DNA of 64,000 bases from Planctomycetota bacterium (GCA_029558835.1 JAKQDH010000147.1:1-64000); one strand, 5' to 3'; counted from the stretch's first letter, positions 31,947 to 41,827 are shown. Numbers and translations: made by a program. The notes: generated by a model not told the origin, from the letters alone.

Positions 31947-34900
31947 TCAACCCTTCCCGCCGGGCGCGGCCGCTTCACGCCCGAGCCGGAACAGGGCGGC
32001 AATGGATTCGGCGGTCAGTGCCTGGTTCCACAGCGTGAAGCGCTCCACGCGTCCGGCAAAGTGGTGCCCGTTGCCCCACGGTGGCGGCGGTCCCAGCTTC
32101 ACCACGCCCGCCGCCGGCGCCAGCGTGATGGCCTCCGCACGGAGCAGTTCACCGTTCTTGAAGACGCGCACGCTCTGCCCGTCAAAGCCGGCGGTAATCA
32201 TCTGCCATTGCCCCACGTCGAAGGCCACCCCGGTGGGCACGTCGACGCCCGAGCCCCAGAAGTGGATGCCCTGCTTGAACTTGCACAGGTACCTCTGCGT
32301 GCCCCGTTGGTCTTCGCAGGAACCGAACCCGGCGAGGACGCTGAGGTCCTCGGGTTGGCGGTCCATCCATACCCAGAAGTTGATGGTCCAGGTCGTCGCC
32401 GGAGCCAGGGGGGCGTCCGCCGGCAGCGGCTGCTCGGCACCGCCGGCTCCGCGTCCATCGGACGTCGCGGCCGCTACCGCCAGCACCGGGCGGGCCCAGG
32501 CAACGGGCACCGTGTCGGGCTCCGTCCGTGCGTTGCCCGCCCGCGCCCGGTCGCGCACGCCCCGCACCGTCACGCTGGGGCTTTCCTCCGACTGCGGCGC
32601 GGGATCCAGGGCAAGGGTAACGCCCTGCCCATCGGGGGCGAGCTTGGCCGCCTTGACCCGCGCGCCGCCGGAAACTGTGTAGTTGGCCGCGCGCTCGGCG
32701 GAAGCCGCCTCCACCGGCTCCGAGAAACGCACCACCAGTTCGGGACACGCGCTGATGCCCGCGGCGGCCACGGCGCGCGGCGACGTCGTGTCGTTGATCT
32801 GGAAGCGCGCCTCGCTGAGCGGACCCGCTGCCCCGTCCGCGGCAAACGTTCCCACGCGGACCACGGTGTCTTCGGCGAGCAGCAACGACGCAGCATACTG
32901 TGGCGACCGCGGCGTCGGCGTACTGCCGTCCAGAGTGTAGTGGACGGTGCGCTCGGCGCCGTAGAGCGGTGGCGCGATGGTCACCGCCACCACGTCGCTG
33001 AAACGCCCGCCCGGCGGCTGTATGCCGGCCGCGAAGCCGTGCGCGCGCTGCAGCTCGTCGTAGAGCGGCTGGGCGGGGCGGGTGCCGGGCGCCGGCTCAG
33101 CAGTGGCGGTGGCAGCCAGAACGAGAACGCTCTCATCCGTCGGCAGCGTGAACGTCCTGGCTCCGGCGGGTACGTCGAAGGTGTAGGCATAGAGATAGCA
33201 ATACTCGTAGAGGGCGTTCCGCCCTTCGGCCGTGTGATGGTGCGAGCAGAACCACGCCACGGGGTCGTTGCGTACATAGGCCGGCTGCAATCCTACGAAC
33301 TCATACGGCCAGGCGAAGGCGACCTCGGGGATATCGCCCTTCCACACGCGGTTGTCCCATTGGCCGATGTAACCGCGCCAATTCTGCACCGTGCGCTCGA
33401 TCCGTTGATCGCCCACGTGGAAGCTAACCTTATGGTCGTCGGCGGCCGAGGCGGCGAGCAGGTACACGCGGTGCCAGGGGGCGTCCGGCAGCGGCAGCAC
33501 CTGTCCGTTGCACACCACCGCGTTGGGCGCCTCGTGGTCCACGGGTCCGAGGTGGAAGGGAACATCGCCATACATCACTTCGCGCGGCAGCATCTCGGCC
33601 GGCAGGCAACGATGCTGCCCATCGAATCCGGCGGCGCGTGACTGGCCGTCGCGGGTGGTGACGCAGCGGTCGTACGGAAGCTCAAGTGGCCGACTCCGCG
33701 CGCGGCCGACCTGAGCCGGTGCGGCGGCCAGTCTCACGGCGAACGTGCGGAGCTGATAACCCGTGAAATCGGCCGCCAGTTGCGCGTCGACGACGTTCGC
33801 CGCACCGACGGGTTGCTCCTGCCCATTGACTTCGCGGGCGGCCGTCACCGGCGCGGCAAAGGTGACCTGCACGCCCCCAGCCTCCCTGCCATCGAGCTCG
33901 ACCAGGCGAACGATGAGTTCGTCGCTCTCCTCCGCCTTCTTCAGGGCGAGGACCCCGACGCGCGGGTTGCTGACGCTGAGGAGGGAGAGGGTCTTGCCCA
34001 GCGGACCCGGATGCGCGGGCGTCTGGAACGCCAGGAGCGGCTGGCTCAGCCGCAACGCATGCCCGTCCGTCCGGCCGGTGCGCCAGTCACCACGGTGAGC
34101 GGCCAGGCCATACAGAATCTCATGTTGTCCCCAGTCCTGCACGGCCTGGTCCTGGTACTCACTGTGTACTCCGGGGGTGTACAGGAGGGTCAGCCGTAGC
34201 GTGTGGTCGTCGGGCTTGTCCGATCCATACTTGCAGTCGGAGAGCACGGTGACACCGTAATCACCCTTGGCTTCCGTCAGGTCAAACCACTGGTGGGACG
34301 GCACCTCGTACTTCTTAGGATCATTGTTGCCGCGTTCGAGGGTCCCCACTTCCCAGTTGTACGTGGCCTGGGGGTTCCCGACGCTCAAGGGGAACGTCGC
34401 CTTGAGGCTGCATTCGCGACTGCGCCACCAGATGGTGTCGGCAAACTCGATGCGGTTGCCGGCATCGCCGGCGGCCAGGCGAAGGCGCTGCAGGAAGCGC
34501 GAGCCTTCCGCCTCGCGCTCGATCTCCAGAGTGACCCGCACGGGCCCGCTCTCCACTACGTGCACCTTCGCCGGTCCGCCGAGGTAGGCCCGGGGAGGCT
34601 GCTGGCGATCGGACCAGTCCATGTTCCAGGCGGGCCAGTGCCGCGGCTTCTCCTGCTGGAACGCCAGGCGGAGCGGCGCGGAGAGAACCTCGCGCCCGGC
34701 GGCTTTGTCCAGAATGCCGGCTACGTCTCCCTGCGCATCGAGCATCACCCGATAACGCTCGTTTTCGAGTGCCGACTCGGTGATCTTCAGACCGGTCGCC
34801 GCCGGCGCGGCCGCCTCGGCCGGACGGACGTCATATACAGTGAAACTCACCGACGGCACGTCCGCCAGGAACAGGATGTGCAGCGTCTCGTCCTGCCCGC

Positions 34901-36281
34901 GCAGGACCTGGGAGGGAACGTCCTTACCGTCGGGCCCGACCACGCGCACCGCCGGCGGCACCGCTCCGGGGAACCTGACCGCCGCCTCGACCACGTCCTG
35001 CCGCGAAACGGCCAGCGGATTGTATACCACGATGGGGACGCCTCGGGCTTCCGTGTCGAGGCCGGCCGCGATGGCCGCGAGCGCGCTCTCCAGTACGCCC
35101 GCGAATTGATTCAGCGCCAGCAGTTCGTCGTTCCAGGAGTATTCATAAGCCTTCGGAATGGACGTGCCCGGCAGGATGTCATGAAACTGTCCGCCCAGCA
35201 CGAGCGTCCAGGCGTCGTTGAGCCGCTGCCGCGGATACTCCGGCCCCCCCAGCCACTCCGCCAGCACGGACGCCCGTTCCGCCGCGTCGGCCAGCAGTTC
35301 GTTCTTGCGGTTCCAGCGCTTCATGTACGCGGCCGACGTGATCGAGCCGGCCGAGTGTTCGGTCAGCAGCAGGTCGCCGCGGTAGCGCGGCAGGTTGGCA
35401 TGCGGCCGGGTCGCGACCTCCAGGAACATCTGGTCCGCATTGACCGATAGCACTCGTAGCGGCCCCTCGCCCTTGAGGCTCTGCTCGATCCAGCGCACGG
35501 ACTCGTCTGTCGGCGCCCCGCCCTCATCGCCCACGCCGTAGTAGCGGAAATCGGCGTACAGGCCGTGGCGCTCGCCGTTCTCCCGCACCCGGGCGAGCCA
35601 CTTGTCGCTCTGGCTCAGGTCCTCGCCGATCTTGGCGGTATAGTCGCCGGCATTGAGGGCCGCGAAGAGCTCGGCGCCGTTCAGGCCCTCCCAGACGCCG
35701 ACGTTGAAGGGAATCCCCATGGCCGAGCCCCAGCTCAGCTTCTGGGTCGAGAAACCGCGCAACCCGCAATGGGCCAGCAGGCTCGGCAGCGACGCCGGGA
35801 AGCCGAAGCAGTCCGGCAGCATGAACTCGGCGCTCGCCTTGCCCAGCTCGCGACGGAAGAACTGGTTCCCATAGAGCACCTGCCGGATGATGGACTCGGC
35901 GCTGGGAACGTTGACGTCGCATTCCTCCATCGACGAGCCGCAGGGGAACCAGCGCCCCGCGGCCACGTACTGCCTGACTTTCTCATACTCGGCCGGGTAA
36001 TACTCCTTCATCATGCGGTACCGGTTGGCCCCGCTGAAGTTGAATATGTAATTGGGGTACTTCTCGAACAGCACGAAGTTCTCGCGCATGGTCTTGGGGA
36101 TGTACTCGCGGATCACGCGCGGGTAAGCCCAGCGCCACTGCGTGTCCAGGTGCGAATAACCGACCGTATACAGAGTTGGCGTCTGGGCCGGGTCGGGCGT
36201 GCCCGCCGGTTCGGCACCCCGGGCCCCCACCGGGGCAAGCAGCACCACGGCCGCCAACGTGAGCAGATACTTGCGCTCCAT
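31947..36281 (-). CDS. Secreted GH38 alpha-mannosidase with HEX_C-like and LamG-like C terminus
   Basis: Very large exported glycosidase (1444 aa). Signal: MERKYLLTLAAVVLLAPVGARGA; ATG 36281 has GGAGG 8 bases upstream. The N-terminal GH38 domain has zinc ligands H44 and D46 in GYSHLDTQWRW and the putative nucleophile Asp in EFMLPDCFGF. The mid and C-terminal mannosidase beta domains follow. Residues about 1110-1170 contain a chitobiase-C-like module (VHYTLDGSTPTPRSPQYA), then an Ig-like piece. The last 200 residues are LamG/concanavalin-like (WTINFWVWMDRQP, KFKQGIHFWGSG). It is the last gene of the PTS block, 23 bases after the HPr-EI-IIA fusion. Confidence 0.9.
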   Translation of the reverse strand: MERKYLLTLAAVVLLAPVGARGAEPAGTPDPAQTPTLYTVGYSHLDTQWRWAYPRVIREYIPKTMRENFVLFEKYPNYIFNFSGANRYRMMKEYYPAEYEKVRQYVAAGRWFPCGSSMEECDVNVPSAESIIRQVLYGNQFFRRELGKASAEFMLPDCFGFPASLPSLLAHCGLRGFSTQKLSWGSAMGIPFNVGVWEGLNGAELFAALNAGDYTAKIGEDLSQSDKWLARVRENGERHGLYADFRYYGVGDEGGAPTDESVRWIEQSLKGEGPLRVLSVNADQMFLEVATRPHANLPRYRGDLLLTEHSAGSITSAAYMKRWNRKNELLADAAERASVLAEWLGGPEYPRQRLNDAWTLVLGGQFHDILPGTSIPKAYEYSWNDELLALNQFAGVLESALAAIAAGLDTEARGVPIVVYNPLAVSRQDVVEAAVRFPGAVPPAVRVVGPDGKDVPSQVLRGQDETLHILFLADVPSVSFTVYDVRPAEAAAPAATGLKITESALENERYRVMLDAQGDVAGILDKAAGREVLSAPLRLAFQQEKPRHWPAWNMDWSDRQQPPRAYLGGPAKVHVVESGPVRVTLEIEREAEGSRFLQRLRLAAGDAGNRIEFADTIWWRSRECSLKATFPLSVGNPQATYNWEVGTLERGNNDPKKYEVPSHQWFDLTEAKGDYGVTVLSDCKYGSDKPDDHTLRLTLLYTPGVHSEYQDQAVQDWGQHEILYGLAAHRGDWRTGRTDGHALRLSQPLLAFQTPAHPGPLGKTLSLLSVSNPRVGVLALKKAEESDELIVRLVELDGREAGGVQVTFAAPVTAAREVNGQEQPVGAANVVDAQLAADFTGYQLRTFAVRLAAAPAQVGRARSRPLELPYDRCVTTRDGQSRAAGFDGQHRCLPAEMLPREVMYGDVPFHLGPVDHEAPNAVVCNGQVLPLPDAPWHRVYLLAASAADDHKVSFHVGDQRIERTVQNWRGYIGQWDNRVWKGDIPEVAFAWPYEFVGLQPAYVRNDPVAWFCSHHHTAEGRNALYEYCYLYAYTFDVPAGARTFTLPTDESVLVLAATATAEPAPGTRPAQPLYDELQRAHGFAAGIQPPGGRFSDVVAVTIAPPLYGAERTVHYTLDGSTPTPRSPQYAASLLLAEDTVVRVGTFAADGAAGPLSEARFQINDTTSPRAVAAAGISACPELVVRFSEPVEAASAERAANYTVSGGARVKAAKLAPDGQGVTLALDPAPQSEESPSVTVRGVRDRARAGNARTEPDTVPVAWARPVLAVAAATSDGRGAGGAEQPLPADAPLAPATTWTINFWVWMDRQPEDLSVLAGFGSCEDQRGTQRYLCKFKQGIHFWGSGVDVPTGVAFDVGQWQMITAGFDGQSVRVFKNGELLRAEAITLAPAAGVVKLGPPPPWGNGHHFAGRVERFTLWNQALTAESIAALFRLGREAAAPGGKG

Positions 36282-36304
36282 AAGCTGAGCCTCCAGAAGA
36301 CAAG

Positions 36305-38842
36305 TCAAGGCGACGACGGGGCGCCGCCCGGGTTCAGTTCCCGCGTCAGGTAGTCTATCATTTCGGCGGCGTCCCGTGCCGCCAGCAGGTGCGCGCGAAA
36401 ATCCTCGTGCATCAGCCGGCGGGCCAGTTGCGCCAGGACGCGCAGGTGGATGTCCTGCGGGTCGGACTCCCGTACGGCCAGCAGCAGCACCATCCGCACC
36501 GGCTGTCCATCGACCGATCCCCACGCCAGCGGCTCGCGCAGGCGTGCCACGCCGACGGCAGGGGCCGCCATCGCGTCGGTCTTGCAGTGCGGAATGGCAA
36601 AGCCGTGCCCCAACCCGGTGGTATACACCTCCTCACGCGCCCAGACGGCGTCCTCCACCGCCTGCGGGTCATCGGTGCGGCCGGCGACATGGAATGCATC
36701 GATGATGTCGCGGATCGCCTCCGTCTTGTCACCGCTGTCGACATCCAGCAGGACGAAGGACTCCTCCAGCAGCGGCTGCCCGGCCGCCTGCCGGTAGAAG
36801 TTGTCCAGCAGCGTCTCAACCTCGGCCGCGGTCGCGCAGGCCGCGGCCGCCTCGAACAACCGCCGACACTCCGCCGCGTCGAGCTGCCCCACGGCCGCCT
36901 TCAGCCCCGGCACGTCGGCGGCGGCCACGCTGATCTCATCAAGGCCCAGCCCGACGAGCAACGGCAGGCTCCGCCGGTCCCGCCCCATCTCCCCACAGAG
37001 CCCCACCCAGCGCCCACTGTCATGAATCCCCCGGACAACCATGTCCAGCAACTTCAGCAGCGCCGGATGCCGGGCCCGGTAGAGATCGGCGACGTTCTCA
37101 TTGCCGCGATCGACGGCCAGGAAATACTGCGTCAGGTCGTTGGTTCCGATGCTGAAGAAGTCCACCTCTCGGCACAGCGGTTCCAGGATGAACGCGATGG
37201 ATGGCACCTCCAGCATGATGCCCATGGGCATCTTGCGGTTGAAGGCGACGCCGCGCGCCGCCAAGTCCGCCTGCACTTCGGCGAGCCGTGCTTTGACCCA
37301 GCGCACCTCGTCCAGCGTCGCGATCATCGGCACCATCACCCACAAGGGACCGAACGCCGACGCCCGCAGGATGGCCCGCGTCTGCTCGTTGAACAGCCGC
37401 GCCTGCTCGGGATACAGCCGAACGCCGCGCTGGCCCAGGAACGGATTCGCCTCCGGGCGCAGGTTCAGATACGCTGCCGGCTTGTCACCGCCGATGTCGA
37501 GCGTGCGAATGATGACGGGCCTGCCCGCGGCCGTCTTCGCCGCCTGCACGTAAACGCCGAATTGCTCCTCCTCCGACGGGGGTCGGTCGCGGTCCAGAAA
37601 CAACATCTCGGTGCGGAACAGGCCGACGCCTTCCGCTCCGCCCGCGAACGCCGGGGCCAACTCCTCGATCGTCGCCACGTTGGCGGCAATCTGAAGCCGC
37701 CGACCGTCGCGCGTCAGCGCGGGGACCTGGGTAAACCGGGCGAGCTGCTCTGCCCGGGCGCGACGCGTGCGCTCTTCGCGTGCATAGAACCGCCGCGCGG
37801 CGGGCGTCACTTCCGCCACCACTATGCCGTGGTGGGCATCCACGATGATCTCGTTCCCCACGGTGAGGCGCCGCGCCGCGTCCGCGACGCCAACCAGCGT
37901 GGGCACGTCGAACGACCGCGCCAGCACGACGGTGTGCGACGTCGTCCCCGCGTACCCCAGCACCAGTCCCCGCAGCAGCCGTCGGTCGAGTGCCAGCAGT
38001 TGGTGCGGTGAAAGGTTCTCGGCGACGACCACGGACGGTTGTGTCAGCGTGGGCCCGCCGTCGCGCGCCCCGGTGCCGTACAGCTCGTGCAGGAGTTGCA
38101 GGCATACGTCCTGCACGTCGGCGGCCCGTTCCCGCACCAGCGCGCTCTCCGCTTGGCCGAGCCGATCGGCGAAGAACCGCCCGGCCTCCACGACGGCCGC
38201 CCCGGCGGAGCGACCCGCGGCGACGAACTCGTCGAGCTTCTCCTGCAGCGCCACGTCGGCGACCATCGCCAGGTGGGCGTGCAGGATCCCCGCCTCAACC
38301 ATACCGAGGCCCGGGGTGAGTCGCCGCTCCAGGGCCGTCCTCGCGCTGGTCAGCGCTGCGGTTAGCTTTCGCTGCTCCTCTTGCGGCGAGCCGGTCGGCG
38401 CGCTAACCAGCGCTTCCGGCAGGCGGAGACCGCCGATGACTACCACGATGCCCTGCCCGATGCCGCCGCTGACCGGCGTGCCCGCCAACCAGGAAGTCCC
38501 CGCCGTGCGCAACGCCCGGGGCAGGCGGGGCTCGCCGGGTCCGGTCCTGGCCACGGGCAGCGGCTCATCACCCTCCGGCAGCATGCGCTCCACGAAGTCC
38601 CGCAGCGCCGCCAGCGCTGCTGCTTCATCCGCGCCGGCCGCCCGGATGACGCAGGCGTCCGCGAACCGAATGTGCGCGCTGACGATCGCCAGGATGCTCT
38701 TGGCGTTGGCGACGGTGCCGGTGCGCTCGTTGTTCAGTTGCAGTTCGCAGGCGAAGCGGCCCGCCACGGCCGCCAACTGACTCGCCGGCCGGGCGTGCAG
38801 CCCGTTGGGCAGCGGACATTGAAATGTGTACTCAACCGCCAT
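36305..38842 (-). CDS. PTS triple fusion HPr-Enzyme I-EIIA(Fru)
   Basis: Single 845-aa cytoplasmic protein that can carry phosphate from PEP to a IIB protein. HPr (residues 1-90) has phospho-H16 in GLHARPAS, but the Ser46 region reads NAKSILAIVS. Enzyme I (about 115-690) has phospho-H303 in TTSHTVVLAR, the PEP-binding RTLDIGGDKP and the catalytic Cys in GLCGEMGRD. EIIA of the fructose/mannitol type (about 700-845) has phospho-H752 in GHGFAIPHCKTDA. The order HPr-EI-IIA differs from FruB (IIA-HPr). The adjacent IIB and IIC genes supply the missing parts of the system. Confidence 0.93.
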   Translation of the reverse strand: MAVEYTFQCPLPNGLHARPASQLAAVAGRFACELQLNNERTGTVANAKSILAIVSAHIRFADACVIRAAGADEAAALAALRDFVERMLPEGDEPLPVARTGPGEPRLPRALRTAGTSWLAGTPVSGGIGQGIVVVIGGLRLPEALVSAPTGSPQEEQRKLTAALTSARTALERRLTPGLGMVEAGILHAHLAMVADVALQEKLDEFVAAGRSAGAAVVEAGRFFADRLGQAESALVRERAADVQDVCLQLLHELYGTGARDGGPTLTQPSVVVAENLSPHQLLALDRRLLRGLVLGYAGTTSHTVVLARSFDVPTLVGVADAARRLTVGNEIIVDAHHGIVVAEVTPAARRFYAREERTRRARAEQLARFTQVPALTRDGRRLQIAANVATIEELAPAFAGGAEGVGLFRTEMLFLDRDRPPSEEEQFGVYVQAAKTAAGRPVIIRTLDIGGDKPAAYLNLRPEANPFLGQRGVRLYPEQARLFNEQTRAILRASAFGPLWVMVPMIATLDEVRWVKARLAEVQADLAARGVAFNRKMPMGIMLEVPSIAFILEPLCREVDFFSIGTNDLTQYFLAVDRGNENVADLYRARHPALLKLLDMVVRGIHDSGRWVGLCGEMGRDRRSLPLLVGLGLDEISVAAADVPGLKAAVGQLDAAECRRLFEAAAACATAAEVETLLDNFYRQAAGQPLLEESFVLLDVDSGDKTEAIRDIIDAFHVAGRTDDPQAVEDAVWAREEVYTTGLGHGFAIPHCKTDAMAAPAVGVARLREPLAWGSVDGQPVRMVLLLAVRESDPQDIHLRVLAQLARRLMHEDFRAHLLAARDAAEMIDYLTRELNPGGAPSSP

Positions 38843-39047
38843 GCCGCGCCACCACCCACCTTGCAGTTCGCGGGCCGGGTTTCCCCCGCCGCCCCCACGG
38901 CTCCGTGCCGTCGCGCAGGTGCCCTGCCCTCACCCGCTCGGGGGTGCCCCAAGTCCTCTGGACCTGGGGGACGGGTGGCCTAGGTCCTCCGGACCTGGGG
39001 GACTGATGATGGACGGGCACGTGCCACGCCCACCAAAGCATGGCACC
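38843..39047. promoter_or_regulatory. PTS intergenic region with two 22-bp direct repeats
   Basis: Between IIB and HPr-EI-IIA, near-identical 22-bp repeats lie at 38951-38972 and 38982-39003. Each contains the core GTCCTCCGGACCTGGGGGAC or a one-to-two-base variant, with palindrome AGGTCC/GGACCT in the second. They could be binding sites for a regulator or a processing signal that uncouples expression of the fusion from the permease genes. Confidence 0.5.
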
Positions 39048-39347
39048 CTACGCCGTGATCTTCCCGAGCACTGCCTTGGGGTTGCGGATTGCCTCCTGCA
39101 CGGCCACCTGCACGATCCTCTTGGCGCTGAACCGTTCCCGTTTCTCCACGTCGATGTCCACCGCGAAGATCACCACCTCTGCTTCGCGGATATCCGCCGC
39201 CGACAGCTCGTTCTCGATGCCCATCGCCCCCTGGGTTTCCACGCGGATCTGGTGACCCAGTACCTTGGCCGTCTTCTCAAGCTGCTCCGCCGCCATGTAC
39301 GTATGCGCAATGCCGGTCGGGCAGGCCGTCACCGCCACGATCTTCAT
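39048..39347 (-). CDS. PTS fructose-family EIIB component
   Basis: Cytoplasmic phosphocarrier of 99 aa. The phosphorylated cysteine is in VTACPTGIAHTYMAAEQL at the N terminus, the hallmark of fructose-type IIB; VETQGAMGIENELS and VIFAVDIDVEKRERF follow. It accepts phosphate from the EIIA part of the downstream fusion and passes it to sugar bound by IIC. Its start overlaps the IIC stop by 4 bases (ATGA), so the two are translationally coupled. Confidence 0.94.
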   Translation of the reverse strand: MKIVAVTACPTGIAHTYMAAEQLEKTAKVLGHQIRVETQGAMGIENELSAADIREAEVVIFAVDIDVEKRERFSAKRIVQVAVQEAIRNPKAVLGKITA

Positions 39348-40456
39348 GCTGCACCCTCCGCCGTCTGCGGATTACGCTTCCCGGTCCACTTCTTGCACGC
39401 GTTGACAACGACCGCCGTCACCACCGTGCCGACGATGATGGCGATCACGTAAGCAAGGCGGTTGTCCACCACGGGCAGGACAATCGGCCCGCCGTGCGGG
39501 GCATGATCGCCCACGCCGCCCAGCATGGCCGCGACGGCCGCCACCATCGAGCCGAACATGATGCACGGGATCACGCGCAGCGGATCGGCCGCCGCAAACG
39601 GGATCGCGCCTTCGGTGATGCCGATCATCCCCATCGCCAAAGCGGCGATGCCCGCCTCCTTGTCCTCGGGGCCCCACAGCTTGCGGCCCAGAATGGTCGC
39701 CAGGCCCAACCCCAGCGGCGGCGTGCAGATGGCGGCGGCGCAGGCGCCCATCACCGCGTAGTTCTGCTCCTGGATCATGGCCGCCCCGAAGAAGAACGCC
39801 GCTTTGTTGACCGGCCCGCCCATGTCGAACGCGATCATCGCCCCCAGGATCATCGCCAGCACCACGGCATTGCCCGTGCTCATGGTCTTCAACCACGCGC
39901 CCAGCCCGGCCATGAGATCGGCGATCGGCACGCCCAGCACCTTGAACATCAGCACGCCGACGAGGCCCGACGCCACGATCGGGATGATCAGAATCGGCAT
40001 GATCGGCTTGATGTACCTCGGCACGGGCACCTTCTTGATGAGGCTCACGATCCACCCGGCCAACAGCCCGATGACGATCGCGCCCAGGAACCCGGCCATG
40101 ATCTGGCTGTCCGGCTTCAGGCCGCGGGCCTCCAATTGCGCCGCGTCAAACAACAGCCGGGCGTCGAAGCCGGCGGCCAGGTAGCCGCCGATCAGCCCCG
40201 GTACCAGCCCCGGTTTGCCCGCGATCGCATGGGCGATGAACCCCGCGAGGATCGGCAGCGCCAGCTTGAACGCCGCCACGCCGAGTTGCAGAACCAGGCT
40301 CAGCACCGGCGAAGTGGAGAAGTCAGGCCCGGCCGCCGTCATCGGCGCGAAGGCGATCGCCGTCGCAATCAGGATGCCTCCACACGCGATACAGGGGATT
40401 ACATACGAGACACCGGTGAGCAAGTACTGTCGCAGGGTCTTGAGCGACTCGATCAT
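39344..40456 (-). CDS. PTS fructose-family EIIC permease
   Basis: Membrane sugar channel of 370 aa with about nine to ten hydrophobic segments, the IIC part of a fructose-family PTS. Family segments are LLTGVSYVIPCIACGGILIA near the N terminus, AFDMGGPVNKAAFFFG, and the substrate-site motif MGMIGITEGAIPFAAADPLR. Start ATG 40456 has GGGAGG upstream. The 3' end overlaps the IIB start. The sugar is unknown; fructose, mannitol-like or mannosyl compounds are possible given the downstream GH38 gene. Confidence 0.93.
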   Translation of the reverse strand: MIESLKTLRQYLLTGVSYVIPCIACGGILIATAIAFAPMTAAGPDFSTSPVLSLVLQLGVAAFKLALPILAGFIAHAIAGKPGLVPGLIGGYLAAGFDARLLFDAAQLEARGLKPDSQIMAGFLGAIVIGLLAGWIVSLIKKVPVPRYIKPIMPILIIPIVASGLVGVLMFKVLGVPIADLMAGLGAWLKTMSTGNAVVLAMILGAMIAFDMGGPVNKAAFFFGAAMIQEQNYAVMGACAAAICTPPLGLGLATILGRKLWGPEDKEAGIAALAMGMIGITEGAIPFAAADPLRVIPCIMFGSMVAAVAAMLGGVGDHAPHGGPIVLPVVDNRLAYVIAIIVGTVVTAVVVNACKKWTGKRNPQTAEGAA

Positions 40457-40633
40457 GCGGGCATCCTCCCTTGCAGGAGAAGAACCAGCTTGAGGTAGGG
40501 AACCGCGCCAGCTTCCCGGGAACCGGACCTTCGCACTGCCTGTTGTACCGGTGTGCCGTTTCCCCGGCAAGGCGCGCCTTGCAGCCCACCCGCAAGCGTG
40601 CTGCCCGCACCCCCGTGGGACTCCCCGCGCGGC

Positions 40634-41749
40634 TCAGATGTTCTCGCCGGCGAAGAAGGCGGCCCCCATCCGGTCGGCCATAGCCTGGTTGGAGAAGATT
40701 AGCGGCAGCAGGAACTGGATGTCGGTGTTGGGCGGGCGCAGGTAGTCCGCCATCGTGGTCCGCCAGCGCTGCTCGAACGTCATCAGCGTGTCCTGCGATT
40801 GCTCGCTGTCGAGGGCACGATGGATCACTTCGGCCGCCAGTTGCGCGGACCACATGGCCGGGTAAATGCCTTCATTGCTGCCGGCGGCGACGAACCCCCC
40901 CGCCTGTCCGACCAGCAGCGTGTGCTTGCCGACGTGCGAATCCAAATCCAGGGCCAGCCCGGCCGGGCTCGCGGTCAGCGGAACCTGGGCGGCCCCGGTC
41001 GCCACATCGACCGGAACCAGCCGCCGCTGATACAGCCGGCGACACAAAGCAATGAACTCCGGCCGGGCACGCTCGGGCTCGCCGGCCCAGTTGATGACCA
41101 CGGCCGTCCGCTCCGGCTGGAGCAAGCACAAGCCGAAGCTGCCTTCGCGATCCAACCCCAGGATGAGCAGGAGCCGGGGGCCGCTCCCCCCGCTGCCCGC
41201 CGGCGCGGCCGCCTCCACCTGCCCCGTGACCAACCCCGCGCCGGCCGTGCGCAAAAACCCCGCCGCCTGCGGCAACTCCGCGTCGTTTCCCGATGCCAGC
41301 AACAACAAGCGGGCAAGGTAGCTGCGCCCGTCCGCCAGTTGCAGCTTCACCGAATGTTCGAGCAGACGAATCTGCCTGACCAACGCGGCCTCGAGTAGGG
41401 TCGTGCCGGCCCGCACCGCGGCCTGCACCATCTCGTTGTTCAAGGTTCCCCGGTTGATCAGGTACGCCGGCGGTGACGCGAAGTGGGGCGTGCTCGTTTT
41501 GGAGAAGTCGGCGGCGTGAAACGAAACCTCGTTGACCGGCTGGGCCAGCAGGGCTCCGTTGGCTAAGCGAAGCTGTTTGACGATCGGAAGGGCCAGCGCG
41601 TTCAGCCACCCCAGGTCGCCGGCAGGCCGGGGGAAAGTCGCCCGGTCCAGCAAGAGCACCCGCCGCTCGCGCCGCGCCAAGCACGTGGCGGCCGTAGCCC
41701 CTGCGGCACCGGCGCCGATGATAGCGACATCGTGGGTTACTTCAGTCAT
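40634..41749 (-). CDS. FAD-dependent oxidoreductase, geranylgeranyl-reductase-like
   Basis: Flavoprotein of 371 aa with the dinucleotide-binding motif IIGAGAAGATAATCLA at the N terminus and a second FAD contact VGQAGGFVAAGSNEGIYPAMWSA near residue 280. The overall plan matches the GGR/halogenase-like NAD(P)/FAD-dependent group. Some members reduce isoprenoid double bonds and others act on phenolics, so the substrate is not assignable. It lies 177 bases upstream of the PTS IIC gene on the same strand, which may be coincidental. Confidence 0.75.
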   Translation of the reverse strand: MTEVTHDVAIIGAGAAGATAATCLARRERRVLLLDRATFPRPAGDLGWLNALALPIVKQLRLANGALLAQPVNEVSFHAADFSKTSTPHFASPPAYLINRGTLNNEMVQAAVRAGTTLLEAALVRQIRLLEHSVKLQLADGRSYLARLLLLASGNDAELPQAAGFLRTAGAGLVTGQVEAAAPAGSGGSGPRLLLILGLDREGSFGLCLLQPERTAVVINWAGEPERARPEFIALCRRLYQRRLVPVDVATGAAQVPLTASPAGLALDLDSHVGKHTLLVGQAGGFVAAGSNEGIYPAMWSAQLAAEVIHRALDSEQSQDTLMTFEQRWRTTMADYLRPPNTDIQFLLPLIFSNQAMADRMGAAFFAGENI

Positions 41750-41827
41750 GTACAGTTCATTCGGAGGCAGACGATCATGGCCGTGCCGCGATCGGTCGTG
41801 ACGCCGCAGGGCGGCACCTGGTCTTGA

